Positions 31,621 to 40,892 are shown, counted from the first letter of the stretch. The stretch: 64,000 nucleotides of DNA from VRUE01 sp045805805 (GCA_045805805.1 JBJMKO010000071.1:49923-113922); one strand, 5' to 3'. Numbers and translations: made by a program. Notes: a model not told the origin generated them from the sequence alone.

Positions 31621-33756
31621 ATGGCGCGCCGGACGCGACGGCGGAGACGCAGGTCGCATACCTCGAAGTGGAAGAAGGTGACGATCCCGCTGGGGGTCTT
31701 TCTCGCCGTGTGCCTGGTCGCGGGAGGGGTCGCCGCCAGCTGGGCCGTCGACGTCTATGAGTCAGCGCCCCCGCTCTCCAGCCTCAAAGCCGTGCAGAAG
31801 GGCCGTTCGTCGGCGATCTATGCCGCCGACGGCAGCCTGATCGGCTTCATCCAGTCGGAAAACATCCGCCAACCCGTTCCCGAACGGGCGATGCCCCAGA
31901 CCCTGCGCGACGCGACGATCGCGATCGAGGACAAGAACTTCTTCAACCACGGGGCGCTCGACTATGCCGGGATTGCCCGGGCCCTGTGGAAGGACCTGCG
32001 CGCCGGGGGCAAGGCGGTCGAGGGCGGCTCGACGATCACCCAGCAGTTGGTTCGCAACCTCTACATCCAGAACCCCGAACAGACGATCAAACGCAAGCTG
32101 ATCGAAGCCCACCTCGCCGAAGAGGAGGAGGAAGCCCACTCCAAGGACTGGATCCTCACCGCCTACCTCAATACGGCGCCCTACGGGACGGTCGAAGGGG
32201 AGACTGCCGTTGGCGTCGAGGCGGCTGCCCAGACCTACTTCGATCAGCCCGCCAAGGACCTGAAGCTGAACGAATCGGCACTGATCGCCGGCCTGCCGCA
32301 GGCGCCCTCCGAATACAACCCTTTCCTCGATCCGCACGCCGCCCTCGCTCGGCGTAACGAGGTGCTGGCCGCGATGCACGAGCAGGGCTACATCACCGGA
32401 GCCGAATACCGCGAGGCCCTGCACAGCGGCCTCGGCCTCAGCCCCGGCCACAAGTACCGGGTCATCCGCGACCCCTTCCTCTTCGACCTCGTCCAGCAGG
32501 AACTGATCGACAAATACGGCATCAACACGGTCCGCAACGGCGGCCTCAAGGCCTACACGACGATCGACCCCGAACTGCAGGAACGGGCGCAGGAAGCCGT
32601 CGATTCCTGCGGGGTCTGCTATTCCGAAGGCGGCCCCGCCGCGGCCCTTGCCTCGGTCGACCCGTCCAACGGCGAGATAGTCGCCCTCGCCTCGACCGAA
32701 GGCTACGCGAGCGAAAACGAATTCAACTACGCCTGGCAGGCGAAACGCCAGCCCGGCTCCTCGTTCAAGACCTACGTCCTGGCGACGGCGATCAAGCAGG
32801 GCGTCGACCCCGACACCACCTACTACAGCGGCACGTCTCCGATGACGCTCGACAACCCCGGCGGCGGGACCTGGACGGTCAACAACGCCGAGCCCGGTGG
32901 CGGCACGATGTCGCTCGCCTCCGCGACCTGGGAGTCGGTCAACGTCATCTTCGCCCAGCTCGACCTCGACGTCGGCCCCGAAAGCGTCACCCAGACCGCC
33001 CACGAGATGGGCATCGAAGCCGACCTCGAATCGGTGCCCGCCGAGGCGATCGGCGGCCTGCGCGAAGGCGTCACGCCGCTCGAACAGGCCGACGGCTACG
33101 CGACGCTCGCCAGCGGCGGGATCCACCACGAGCCAACCGCAATCGGCAGGGTCGAGTTCCCCAACGGCAAGGTCGACGAACCCGATCCCGAATCGGGGGA
33201 TCGCGTGCTCACCGAGGGCCAGGCCTACGAAGTGACGAGGCTGCTGGAGGGCGTGATCACACAAGGCACCGGCGCCGGCTACACCTACATGGGCTGTCCA
33301 GCCGAGGCGGGCAAGACCGGCACCTCGGAGGGACTCTCCGACGCCTGGTTCGTCGGCTACACGCCGCTCTACTCGACCGCGGTCTGGGTCGGGCACCCGC
33401 AGTCGCGCGAAGAAACCGGCTTCGGCGGTCCCACGGCCGGCCCGATCTGGCGCTCCTTCATGGAAGCGGCCGCCGCCGGCAACTGTCCTGAATTCGCCGA
33501 ACCCTCGAGCCTGCCGGAACTCTCCGGGCTGGAGAGCGAACACACCTCCTCCTCGGCATCGGTGCCGAGGGAAGGCGAATTCGAAGAAGAAGAAGAAGCG
33601 AAGGGAAAGCCGTCGAAGGGAAAGGACGGGAGCAAGGAAGGGGAACCCGAATCGGACGCGCCGGAATCGGCGCCCGCGCCGGAACCGGCCCCTGCGCCGG
33701 AACCGGCCCCCAACGTGCCGCCTGCGGTCGGCGGCGGCATCGCCAGCCCGCACTGA
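31621..33756 (+). CDS. Class A penicillin-binding protein (transglycosylase-transpeptidase)
   Basis: A 711-residue bifunctional peptidoglycan synthase. After an Arg-rich cytoplasmic start and one span (residues 19-42), the GT51 domain has catalytic E103 in IEDKNFFNH and GGSTITQQ at 135-142. The transpeptidase domain has nucleophile S380 in SSFK, then SVN and KTGT. The C-terminus is a long low-complexity Glu/Lys then Pro/Ala tail, probably wall-spanning. The ATG at 31621 gives a normal cytoplasmic tail; earlier in-frame starts would overlap the divergent gene's promoter. Confidence 0.92.
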   Translation: MARRTRRRRRRSHTSKWKKVTIPLGVFLAVCLVAGGVAASWAVDVYESAPPLSSLKAVQKGRSSAIYAADGSLIGFIQSENIRQPVPERAMPQTLRDATIAIEDKNFFNHGALDYAGIARALWKDLRAGGKAVEGGSTITQQLVRNLYIQNPEQTIKRKLIEAHLAEEEEEAHSKDWILTAYLNTAPYGTVEGETAVGVEAAAQTYFDQPAKDLKLNESALIAGLPQAPSEYNPFLDPHAALARRNEVLAAMHEQGYITGAEYREALHSGLGLSPGHKYRVIRDPFLFDLVQQELIDKYGINTVRNGGLKAYTTIDPELQERAQEAVDSCGVCYSEGGPAAALASVDPSNGEIVALASTEGYASENEFNYAWQAKRQPGSSFKTYVLATAIKQGVDPDTTYYSGTSPMTLDNPGGGTWTVNNAEPGGGTMSLASATWESVNVIFAQLDLDVGPESVTQTAHEMGIEADLESVPAEAIGGLREGVTPLEQADGYATLASGGIHHEPTAIGRVEFPNGKVDEPDPESGDRVLTEGQAYEVTRLLEGVITQGTGAGYTYMGCPAEAGKTGTSEGLSDAWFVGYTPLYSTAVWVGHPQSREETGFGGPTAGPIWRSFMEAAAAGNCPEFAEPSSLPELSGLESEHTSSSASVPREGEFEEEEEAKGKPSKGKDGSKEGEPESDAPESAPAPEPAPAPEPAPNVPPAVGGGIASPH

Positions 33757-33776
33757 CCTCCGGCTAGACCACAGGC

Positions 33777-33839
33777 CCCGCCGCGCATCCGACCTTTCAC
33801 CACATCAGGGTGGGGTCGATCGGGACCGGGCGCGGCGGG
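33777..33839. terminator. Hairpin between the PBP and corA genes
   Basis: CCCGCCGCGC (33777-33786) pairs perfectly with GCGCGGCGGG (33830-33839) around a 43-nt loop. It lies 21 bp after the PBP stop and 12 bp before the corA ATG, so it may end PBP transcription or fold in the corA leader. Confidence 0.4.
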
Positions 33840-33850
33840 ATACTGCGCCG

Positions 33851-34813
33851 ATGATCGTCGACCGCGCCGTATACGAGCATGGCCGCCGCCGTAGCGGCGA
33901 TCTGACCCTCGAGCAGGCCCGGGCTGCCAGTCACGGAAAGGACTCCTTCGCCTGGCTCGGCGTGTTCGAGCCCCCGGCAGAGGAGTTCGAGGAGATCGCC
34001 CGCCAGTTCGACCTGCACGAGCTCGCGGTCGAGGACGCGGTCAAAGCGGACCAGAGGCCGAAGGTCGAGCTCTACGGCGAGACCCTGCTGATCGTCGTCA
34101 AGACCGTCTCCCACCCCGAGGCGGGCATCGAGCTCGGCGAGCTGCTCGTCTTCGTCAACCCCGCGTTCATCATCACCGTCCGCCACGGCGATGGGGGGCT
34201 GAGCGGAGTCAGGGAGCGGGTCGAGCGCCGCCCGGACCTGCTTGCCCACGGCACGGGCGTCGTTCTCTACGCGATTCTCGACCACGTCGTCGACGGCTAC
34301 GGCGAAGTCGCCCAGACGATCGACGGCGAGATCCAGGATGTCGAGCGCGAGGTCTTCTCCGCCGAACGAACCAACCCGGCCGAGCAGATCTACAGGCTCG
34401 AGCGCGAGGTCCTCGATCTCTACCGGGCGGTGGCGCCGCTCTCCGAAGCCGTCGACGAGATCTCCGCCGGCCGCTTCGAAGCCGTGCCCGAGGAGCTGCA
34501 CGAGTACCTCCGCGACGTCCATGACCACCTGCGCCGCGTTGCCGGGCGGATCGCCGGCTTCCGCGAGCTGCTCGGCAGCGCCCTGCAGGCCAACCTGACC
34601 CAGGTCTCGGTGCGCCAGAACGAGGACATGCGGAAGATCTCGGCCTGGGTGGCGATCATCGCCGTGCCGACCATGGTCGCCGGCATCTACGGGATGAACT
34701 TCGACAACATGCCGGAGCTCCACTGGCGCTACGGCTACCCCTCCGTACTCGTCTTCATCGCTCTGATCTGCCTGGTGCTCTACAGGCGCTTCAGGCGAGC
34801 CGGCTGGCTATAG
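33851..34813 (+). CDS. corA: CorA family divalent-cation (Mg2+/Co2+) transporter
   Basis: A 320-residue CorA protein: an N-terminal cytoplasmic alpha/beta domain, a long helical stalk, and two C-terminal spans with the pore signature YGMNFDNMPE. The periplasmic-loop GMN triad is intact. It forms pentamers that take up Mg2+ or Co2+. The ATG at 33851 is the first start after the PBP terminator-like hairpin. The stop is 106 bp before the sulfate-binding protein gene. Confidence 0.92.
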   Translation: MIVDRAVYEHGRRRSGDLTLEQARAASHGKDSFAWLGVFEPPAEEFEEIARQFDLHELAVEDAVKADQRPKVELYGETLLIVVKTVSHPEAGIELGELLVFVNPAFIITVRHGDGGLSGVRERVERRPDLLAHGTGVVLYAILDHVVDGYGEVAQTIDGEIQDVEREVFSAERTNPAEQIYRLEREVLDLYRAVAPLSEAVDEISAGRFEAVPEELHEYLRDVHDHLRRVAGRIAGFRELLGSALQANLTQVSVRQNEDMRKISAWVAIIAVPTMVAGIYGMNFDNMPELHWRYGYPSVLVFIALICLVLYRRFRRAGWL

Positions 34814-34867
34814 AGCTTTTCGACTTTTCTGATCGACATTGTGCTACGGTGCCGGGCTCACTTTCAG

Positions 34868-34898
34868 AAGTAAGTCAGTCAGAAAAGTAAGTCAGTCA
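34868..34898 (+). promoter_or_regulatory. Tandem direct repeats upstream of the sulfate import operon
   Basis: AAGTAAGTCAGTCA occurs twice, at 34868-34881 and 34885-34898, with centres 17 bp apart. It ends 21 bp before the ATG at 34920 and the ribosome site AGGAAGGA lies between. Direct repeats spaced by about one and a half helical turns suggest tandem binding of a regulator of sulfur uptake; none can be named. Confidence 0.5.
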
Positions 34899-34919
34899 AC
34901 ATAGGAAGGAACCGTTTTT

Positions 34920-35963
34920 ATGCGGAACGCTCGCAAGGTAACCCGGCGGCGAGGCGTGACAGCGGCCCCCGTGGCCGCTCTCTTCGTCGTGCTGCTTGCA
35001 GTCGTAGTCGCTGGATGTGGCAGCAGCTCGGGCTCGAGCTCCTCCGGGGGAGGCAAGCTCGACGTGGTCGGCTACTCCACCCCCGAATCCGTCTACCAGG
35101 AATCTCTGGAGCCGGCATTTGAAAAGACCTCGGCGGGTGAAGGGGCCGGCTTCAGCAACTCGTTCGGCGCCTCCGGCGACCAGAGCCGCGCCGTCGTCGC
35201 CGGCCAGCCGGCCTCGGTCGTCCACTTCTCCCAGGCCGGTGACATGGAACGCCTGGTCGAAGAAGGGGAACTCGTCAGCAAAGGCTGGGAAAAGCAGCCC
35301 TATGGCGGCATTGCCACCGACTCCGTCGTGGTGCTCGTGGTTCGCAAGGGCAACCCGAAGGGGATCCACTCCTTCGACGACCTGCAGAGCAAGGACGTCG
35401 GCATCGTCACCCCCAACCCGTTCAGCTCCGGCTCGGCTCGCTGGAACCTCATGGCCGTCTACGGGACCGCGATCAACGAGGGCAAGTCCCCGGACCAGGC
35501 CCTGGAAGCGGTCAAGGCCGTGCTTGAAAAGACCGTGGCCCAGCCTGGCAGCGGCCGCGACGCGCTCGCCGCCTTCACCCAGGGGGAGGGCGACGTGCTG
35601 CTCAGCTATGAGAACGAGGCGATCAAGGCTGAAAAGGAAGGCGAAGACGTCGAATACGTCGTGCCGCCCTCGACGATCCTGATCGAAACCCCGATCGCGG
35701 TCACCGAAAGCGCCCCGGAGCCGGCGGCGGAAGATTTCCTCGAGTTCCTCTGGTCTGACGAAGGCCAGGAAATCTGGGCCGAAAACGGCTACCGCCCGGT
35801 CAACCCGAAGCTGGTCGACCCGAAGCAGTTCCCGACCCCGAAGGATCTCTTCAAGGTCAGCCAGTTCGGCGGCTGGGGCAAGGTCAACGACGAGTTCTTC
35901 GACGACGAAACCGGTTCCGTCGCGAAGATCGAGACCGAACTCGGAGTGTCCACCTCGGGCTGA
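34920..35963 (+). CDS. sbp: Sulfate/thiosulfate-binding lipoprotein
   Basis: A 347-residue solute-binding protein. Signal sequence with lipobox VVAGC (Cys near residue 38) followed by a Ser/Gly linker. The mature part opens with VVGYSTPESVYQ and contains VTPNPFSSGSARWNLMAVYG, the typical sulfate-anion loop of Sbp/CysP proteins, and NGYRPVNPKL near the end. It captures sulfate outside the membrane and delivers it to CysTWA. ATG 34920 has the site AGGAAGGA. Its stop overlaps the cysT ATG (TGATG), the first of three tight junctions. Confidence 0.92.
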   Translation: MRNARKVTRRRGVTAAPVAALFVVLLAVVVAGCGSSSGSSSSGGGKLDVVGYSTPESVYQESLEPAFEKTSAGEGAGFSNSFGASGDQSRAVVAGQPASVVHFSQAGDMERLVEEGELVSKGWEKQPYGGIATDSVVVLVVRKGNPKGIHSFDDLQSKDVGIVTPNPFSSGSARWNLMAVYGTAINEGKSPDQALEAVKAVLEKTVAQPGSGRDALAAFTQGEGDVLLSYENEAIKAEKEGEDVEYVVPPSTILIETPIAVTESAPEPAAEDFLEFLWSDEGQEIWAENGYRPVNPKLVDPKQFPTPKDLFKVSQFGGWGKVNDEFFDDETGSVAKIETELGVSTSG

Positions 35964-36883
35964 TGGCTGCGCACCCGGCAACCGCACCATCGGTTCCCGC
36001 GTCACCCAGGGCAGGCGTGCGCCTGCCCTGGGTCGGCGCCGGGCTCGGCCGGGGAACGGTCGTGCTCTATCTGAGCGTGATCGTCCTGCTGCCGCTTGCG
36101 GCGCTGACCAGCCAGGCCTTCGAAGACGGGCTCAGCGCCTTCTGGACCCAGGTCACCTCGCCGCAGGCGGTCAGGTCGTTGGAGCTGACCGTTGGCTGCT
36201 CGTTGATCGTCGTGGCGATCAATGCGGTCTTCGGCACGATCATCGCCTGGCTCCTCGTCCGCGACGAGTTCCCCGGCAAGTCCGCGGTCAACGCGGTCAT
36301 CGACCTGCCCTTTGCGCTGCCGACGATCGTCGCCAGCCTTGTCCTGCTCGAGCTCTACGGGACCCACAGCCCGTTTGGCGTCGACATCGCCCTGACCCGG
36401 GGCGCTGTGGTCGTCGCCCTGCTCTTCGTCACCCTTCCCTTCGTGGTCCGCGCGGTGCAGCCGCTGCTGATCGAGATGGACCGGGAGATGGAGGAGGCGG
36501 CGGCATCGCTGGGCGCCAGTGGCTTCACGATCTTTCGGCGGATCATCTTCCCCAATCTCCTGCCCGGCCTCGCGGCCGGCGTCGCCCTGGCATTTGCCCG
36601 GGCGCTCGGCGAGTACGGCTCAGTCCTCCTCTTCGCCGGTGGCCTTCCGGATACGCAGGTCTCCTCCGTCTTCATCCGCAGCCAGATCGAGTCTGGCAAC
36701 GACACCGGCGCCGCCGCGGTGTCGGTCGTTCTGCTCGTCGCGGCGTTGGCGATGTTGGCTGTCATCACGCTTGTGCAGCGTTGGGGCAGTCGCCACGAAC
36801 GAAGTGGCGCTGACGGACTGACCGTGATGCCGATGAGCGGCGAGAACTTCACCAAGGCCGGAGGCGACGATGAGGACCGCTAG
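35963..36883 (+). CDS. cysT: Sulfate ABC transporter permease CysT
   Basis: A 306-residue permease with six predicted spans and the EAA loop for ATPase contact (EEAAASLGASGFTIFRRI, then FPNLLPGLAAG). It overlaps sbp by 1 bp and the next gene by 14 bp. The C-terminal tail (about 40 residues) is longer than usual. It forms the membrane channel with CysW. Confidence 0.9.
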   Translation: MAAHPATAPSVPASPRAGVRLPWVGAGLGRGTVVLYLSVIVLLPLAALTSQAFEDGLSAFWTQVTSPQAVRSLELTVGCSLIVVAINAVFGTIIAWLLVRDEFPGKSAVNAVIDLPFALPTIVASLVLLELYGTHSPFGVDIALTRGAVVVALLFVTLPFVVRAVQPLLIEMDREMEEAAASLGASGFTIFRRIIFPNLLPGLAAGVALAFARALGEYGSVLLFAGGLPDTQVSSVFIRSQIESGNDTGAAAVSVVLLVAALAMLAVITLVQRWGSRHERSGADGLTVMPMSGENFTKAGGDDEDR

Positions 36884-37679
36884 CTCGGCATCCAGCCGCT
36901 GGGGCCTGCGCACCCTCGGGCTCGGCTATCTGGCCCTGCTCCTGCTCGCACCCCTGGTGGCGATCTTCTACAAGACCTTCGAACACGGTCTGGCGCCACC
37001 CATAGACGCGATCACCTCGCCTGACGGTCTGCACGCGCTGAAGCTGAGCCTGCTCATGGTCGCGGTGGCGGTGCCGCTCAATACGATCTTCGGCATCGGC
37101 TGCGCGCTGCTGCTGGTCCGCTACAAGTGGAAGGGCAACGCGGCGATCGACGCGATCATCAACCTTCCCTTCGCGATCTCGCCGGTGGTGATCGGGCTCT
37201 CGCTGTTCCTGCTCTACGGGACCACGGGCTGGCTGGGCCCGGCCCTCTCCGAAGCCGGGATCGAAATCCTCTTCTCGGTTCCGGGAATGGTCCTGGCCAG
37301 CATCTTCGTCTCGCTGCCGTTCGTGGTCCGCGAGACCGTGCCCGTCCTGCAGGAGATCGGCACCGAGCAGGAGCAGGCGGCATCGACCCTCGGTGCCAAC
37401 GCTTGGCAGACCTTCTGGCGCGTCACCCTGCCGGCGATCCGTTGGGGCGTCGCCTACGGCGTCGTTCTCACTACCGCCCGGGTGCTGGGGGAGTTCGGCG
37501 CCGTCTCGATCGTCTCCGGCTCGCGGTCGGGGGAAACCGAAACGCTGCCGCTCTTCGTCCAGAAGCAGTTCGACAACTTCAACACGGCGGGCGCCTACGG
37601 CGCCTCGGTGCTGCTCGCCGTGCTCGCCCTCATGACCCTGCTCGCAATGAACGTCCTAAAGAGAAAGGAGGACGCCTGA
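36870..37679 (+). CDS. cysW: Sulfate ABC transporter permease CysW
   Basis: A 269-residue permease with six spans and its own EAA loop (EQAASTLGANAWQTFWRV, then TLPAIRWG). The phrase LGEFGAVSIVSGSRSGETETLPLF, read in two parts, is typical of CysW. Its ATG lies inside the end of cysT and its stop overlaps the cysA ATG (TGATG), so it is translated with its partners. Confidence 0.92.
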   Translation: MRTASSASSRWGLRTLGLGYLALLLLAPLVAIFYKTFEHGLAPPIDAITSPDGLHALKLSLLMVAVAVPLNTIFGIGCALLLVRYKWKGNAAIDAIINLPFAISPVVIGLSLFLLYGTTGWLGPALSEAGIEILFSVPGMVLASIFVSLPFVVRETVPVLQEIGTEQEQAASTLGANAWQTFWRVTLPAIRWGVAYGVVLTTARVLGEFGAVSIVSGSRSGETETLPLFVQKQFDNFNTAGAYGASVLLAVLALMTLLAMNVLKRKEDA

Positions 37680-38719
37680 TGGGAATCACAGTCGAGGGAG
37701 CAAGCAAGCGCTTCGGTGACTTTCAGGCCCTCAACGAGGTATCGATAGAGGTTCCTGATGGCTCGCTGACCGCCCTGCTGGGGCCGAGCGGCAGCGGCAA
37801 GTCGACCCTGCTGCGGGCGATCGCCGGGCTCGAGACGCTCGATGGCGGCCGTGTCCTGATCGACGGCGAGGACGTCTCGAAGAAGCCGACCCAGAAGCGG
37901 GAAGTCGGCTTCGTCTTCCAGCACTACGCCGCCTTCAAGCACATGACCGTCTTCGAGAACGTCGCCTTCGGGCTGAAGATCCGCAAGATGGAAAAGGCGA
38001 AGATCTCCGCCCGCGTCCACGAGCTGCTGCAGCTGGTCCAGCTCGACGGGCTCGCCGAGCGCTACCCCTTCCAGCTTTCCGGCGGCCAGCGCCAGCGCAT
38101 GGCCCTGGCCCGCGCGCTCGCGGTCGAGCCGCAGGTGCTGCTGCTCGACGAGCCCTTCGGCGCACTCGATGCCAAGGTCCGCAAGGACCTGCGCACCTGG
38201 TTGCGCCGCCTCCACGACGAGATGCACGTGACGACGATCTTCGTCACCCACGACCAGGAGGAGGCGATGGACGTCGCCGGCCAGCTCGTCGTGATGAACG
38301 AGGGCCGAGTCGAACAGTCGGGCACGGCCGACGAGCTCTACGAGCAACCCGCCACGGAATTCGTGATGAGCTTCGTCGGCGAGGTCAACCGGCTCGGCGA
38401 GCATTTCGTCCGTCCGCACGACATGGCCGTGGCGCTCGACCGAGACGACGGCGCCGAGGAGGCGATGGTGCAGCGCATCGTCGCCCTCGGCTTCGAGATC
38501 CGGGTTGAGTTCGTGCTCGGCGACGGCGCCGAGGTCTGGGCGCAGCTGACCCGCGCCGAGCTGCAGAAGCTCGAGCTGCGCGAGGGACAGATCGTCTACC
38601 TGCGACCGGGCCAGACCAAGAGCTTCAGCGGTGATGTCCCGCCGTCCCAAGGCCAAGGGGCCTCGACTCCCCGTGGCCCGCAGGACGGTGGCGACGCAGA
38701 GGTATCTGCAGCCGTCTGA
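37679..38719 (+). CDS. cysA: Sulfate ABC transporter ATP-binding protein CysA
   Basis: A 346-residue ATPase. Walker A LLGPSGSGKSTLL is near residue 33, then Q-loop FQHYAAFKHMTV, signature LSGGQRQRMALARAL, Walker B LLLDEPFGALDAK and switch His IFVTHDQEEAM. A C-terminal TOBE-like regulatory domain (residues 240-320) is followed by a low-complexity tail. It completes the sbp-cysTWA sulfate importer. A G/C-rich hairpin follows the stop. Confidence 0.92.
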   Translation: MGITVEGASKRFGDFQALNEVSIEVPDGSLTALLGPSGSGKSTLLRAIAGLETLDGGRVLIDGEDVSKKPTQKREVGFVFQHYAAFKHMTVFENVAFGLKIRKMEKAKISARVHELLQLVQLDGLAERYPFQLSGGQRQRMALARALAVEPQVLLLDEPFGALDAKVRKDLRTWLRRLHDEMHVTTIFVTHDQEEAMDVAGQLVVMNEGRVEQSGTADELYEQPATEFVMSFVGEVNRLGEHFVRPHDMAVALDRDDGAEEAMVQRIVALGFEIRVEFVLGDGAEVWAQLTRAELQKLELREGQIVYLRPGQTKSFSGDVPPSQGQGASTPRGPQDGGDAEVSAAV

Positions 38720-38728
38720 GGAGGCGAT

Positions 38729-38765
38729 GGGGCGGGGTGCGCTCTGCCGGGTGGTGCCCCGCCCC
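38729..38765 (+). terminator. Terminator-like hairpin after cysA
   Basis: GGGGCGGGG (38729-38737) pairs with CCCCGCCCC (38757-38765) around a 19-nt loop, 10 bp after the cysA stop. No T tract follows, so it may need Rho or simply protect the mRNA end. Confidence 0.5.
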
Positions 38766-38805
38766 AACTCGCCGCTGCGACTGATTATGCGCTCCCGCTC
38801 GCATC

Positions 38806-38855
38806 GCTGACTTCGCCTTTTAGGTGCGCGTAGCGCCCATAAGTACGAAGTCAGC
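38806..38855. repeat. Family B palindrome, copy B3
   Basis: About 50 bp with outer arms GCTGACTTCG (38806-38815) and CGAAGTCAGC (38846-38855), and partial inner pairing (AGGTGCGC with GCGCCCAT). It lies 68 bp upstream of the small gene at 38924. It is the most degenerate of the four copies. Confidence 0.75.
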
Positions 38856-38923
38856 CTGTGTTGGTCTTGGCCATGGTGCTATTCTTGAGTTAGATGATCA
38901 ATAAAAATAAGAAAGGAGATGCG

Positions 38924-39160
38924 GTGAACGGCCCACCCCCCAAGACGACATTCGTCTCACGCGGCAGGCTGAATGGCGTCCTTCGGCAGGGATCCCCGGG
39001 AGGGGGACCGGCCGAAGGCACCGGCACCCAGCCCGGGCGCGAGCGGAGCAGCGTGGACGAGCTCGACACCCAGACGTTCGAAGCCCTCTACTACCGGGCC
39101 CGCCTGATCCTCGGCGAGCCGCTTCCGCGCCCCGGCCGCTTCCAGCTCCGCGGCCACTGA
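38924..39160 (+). CDS. Small hypothetical protein (78 aa)
   Basis: GTG at 38924 is preceded at the right distance by AAGGAG (38913-38918), a strong reason to prefer it over the ATG at 38894. The 78-residue product is Gly/Pro-rich and mostly unstructured, with a short helix-forming end (TQTFEALYYRARLIL). No family is recognised. AT-rich sequence just upstream (ATCAATAAAAATAAG) is unusual here and may mark a promoter or leader. Confidence 0.5.
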   Translation: MNGPPPKTTFVSRGRLNGVLRQGSPGGGPAEGTGTQPGRERSSVDELDTQTFEALYYRARLILGEPLPRPGRFQLRGH

Positions 39161-39212
39161 GCGCCTCGAGATCCGGCACGCCGCCAATCCCCGGCGCGGT
39201 CGAGTTGCCCCC

Positions 39213-39261
39213 GCCGACGGGACGAAATCCTCGGCTATGCCGTGGATTTCGTCCCGTCGGC
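39213..39261. terminator. Hairpin between convergent genes
   Basis: GCCGACGGGACGAAATCC (39213-39230) and GGATTTCGTCCCGTCGGC (39244-39261) are perfect 18-bp arms around a 13-nt loop. It lies between the convergent genes ending at 39160 and 39275 and is a good bidirectional terminator candidate. Confidence 0.65.
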
Positions 39262-39274
39262 CCCGATTTATCGG

Positions 39275-39919
39275 TTACTTGGCTTCCGGCGCTTCCGGAC
39301 GCTGCGGGTAGGCCTGGACTGCCAGGTTCCAGCCTTTCAGCGTGAAGACCACGTTTTTCGCGCCCGCGTACTGGATCGCGACGGTGTGGCCGCCCTTCTG
39401 CAGCACCGTCGTCTGCATCACCGTGTGCACCAGCGGTACCGGCGCCGGCGAGCTCGCCGTGGCGGGGGCGAAGTTGACTTTGCCGGTGGCTTGGCCGTCG
39501 ACCAGGATCTGGATCGGGCAGGCGAGGTCGGCCGTCGGTTTTTCCGCCGTGCAGGTCGCGTTGCCGGAGAAGGCGATCACCGCGGAGCCGGTGCCCGGCG
39601 TCCCGAACGAGGTGAACGCGGTCGGGATGTAGCCGGGCGTCGTCGCCGTGCTGGGGCCGAAGACGGCCGTTCCGGCCGCGATCCCCGCCACCGGCGGCAG
39701 CGGCGCCTTGGCCTTCTTCACGAAGGTGTTGCCGGCGGCCTTCTTCTTCAGGTAGAGCGTCGTTGCCTTCTTGTTCGAGACGTAGAGGTGCGCGGCCGTC
39801 TTGTTGGTGAGGAAGGGCGACCCCGCCAGCGACGGCGTCACCGCGATCGCTGCGGCGATCACCGCTGCCAGCGCGACCACCGTGGTGGCGCGAAGCGTGG
39901 ACAGTCTTCTTCTGAGCAT
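39275..39919 (-). CDS. Secreted protein of unknown function
   Basis: A 214-residue protein with a signal peptide (VVALAAVIAAAIAVTPSLAG), then a Lys/Thr-rich linker (SNKKATTLYLKKKAAG) and a beta-rich C-terminal domain with one Cys pair (NATCTAEKPTADLACP). It looks like a small secreted beta-sandwich protein. The ATG at 39919 follows an ideal site, ACGGAGGTTCC. It faces away from pstS across 133 bp. No function is recognised; co-regulation with phosphate uptake is possible but unsupported. Confidence 0.6.
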   Translation of the reverse strand: MLRRRLSTLRATTVVALAAVIAAAIAVTPSLAGSPFLTNKTAAHLYVSNKKATTLYLKKKAAGNTFVKKAKAPLPPVAGIAAGTAVFGPSTATTPGYIPTAFTSFGTPGTGSAVIAFSGNATCTAEKPTADLACPIQILVDGQATGKVNFAPATASSPAPVPLVHTVMQTTVLQKGGHTVAIQYAGAKNVVFTLKGWNLAVQAYPQRPEAPEAK

Positions 39920-40052
39920 GGAACCTCCGTATTCAGGGCCGCCGGGGCCTTTCTTAGTAAAGAGGTCAATAAAGTACAGAAGCTGGTAGGGTCATGTCGA
40001 GTTAGCCAATCAAGAAACTCTTGTACCCGGCAGGAAAGGAAGCAAAGTCGAG

Positions 40053-40892
40053 ATGAGGATCAAGACCATTGCCATATCGGCGATCGCCCTGGTGGCGCTC
40101 GCCGCACCGGCTTCTGCCGGAGCCGTGACCCTGATCGGATCGGGCTCGGTCGCCGCGCAGCCCGTGCTGCAGGCGCTCTTCAGCACCTACACGAAGAAGG
40201 TCAACCACAAAGTCCACTTCGTCTACACGGCGAACGGAGGCAACGCCGGAGTCAAGGACGTCCAGAACGGCACCAGCCAGTTCGCCGGCCAGGCTCGCAC
40301 CCCGTTGCCCAGCGATGCCGGGACGACCTACGTCAAGTTCTACCTCGACGGGCTCTGCATCGACGTCAACCCGAAGAACAGGCTCGGCAACATCAGCATC
40401 CAGCAGACCCACGACATCTATCGCGGACTGCTCACCAACTGGAGCCAGGTTCCGGGCTCCGGCCTCGACACGACGATCGACCCGGTAGGCCGCGATACCA
40501 ACGGGGGGACGTACAACTTCTTCCTCCAGGCCGTCTTGGGCAACGAGCTGCCGTCGTCGAACGTCAACGCGCTTACCGCCGACGGCCTCGTCGTCAACGC
40601 GGTCAAGCAGGACCCCAACGCGATCGGCTACGACGGCCTCGCCTGGCAGGGCAAAGGCCAGAAGGCGCTCAAGGTCAACGGCGTCAAGTGCATCCCGTCG
40701 AAGATCAGCGTCGAGCCGCTCAAGTACCCGCTCTCGCGCTACATCTTCCTGGTGCTGCCGGGGGACGGGAGCTCGAGCCCACCGGCGCTGGGGAAGTTCA
40801 TCGACTGGGCGCGCCGCAGCCCCCTGGCCGGGGAAGCGATCTCCAAGGCCGGCGGTGTCCCCGCCTTCAACAAGAAGGCCAAGAAGCACTAG
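40053..40892 (+). CDS. pstS: Phosphate-binding protein PstS
   Basis: A 279-residue phosphate-binding protein with a Sec signal (AISAIALVALAAPASAGA) and no lipobox Cys, which is unusual for a Gram-positive-type PstS that must stay near the membrane. Phosphate contacts are expected in IGSGSVAAQPVLQAL and in VGRDTNGGTYNFF. The ATG at 40053 has the site GGAAAGGAAGC. pstC starts directly after its stop. I could not identify a Pho box in the 133-bp gap upstream. Confidence 0.85.
   Translation: MRIKTIAISAIALVALAAPASAGAVTLIGSGSVAAQPVLQALFSTYTKKVNHKVHFVYTANGGNAGVKDVQNGTSQFAGQARTPLPSDAGTTYVKFYLDGLCIDVNPKNRLGNISIQQTHDIYRGLLTNWSQVPGSGLDTTIDPVGRDTNGGTYNFFLQAVLGNELPSSNVNALTADGLVVNAVKQDPNAIGYDGLAWQGKGQKALKVNGVKCIPSKISVEPLKYPLSRYIFLVLPGDGSSSPPALGKFIDWARRSPLAGEAISKAGGVPAFNKKAKKH

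Noticed and set aside
39930..40052. Pho box upstream of pstS
   Set aside because: GGTCAATAAAG and GGTCATGTCGAG are loosely repeated, but no regular direct repeats at 11-bp spacing are present.
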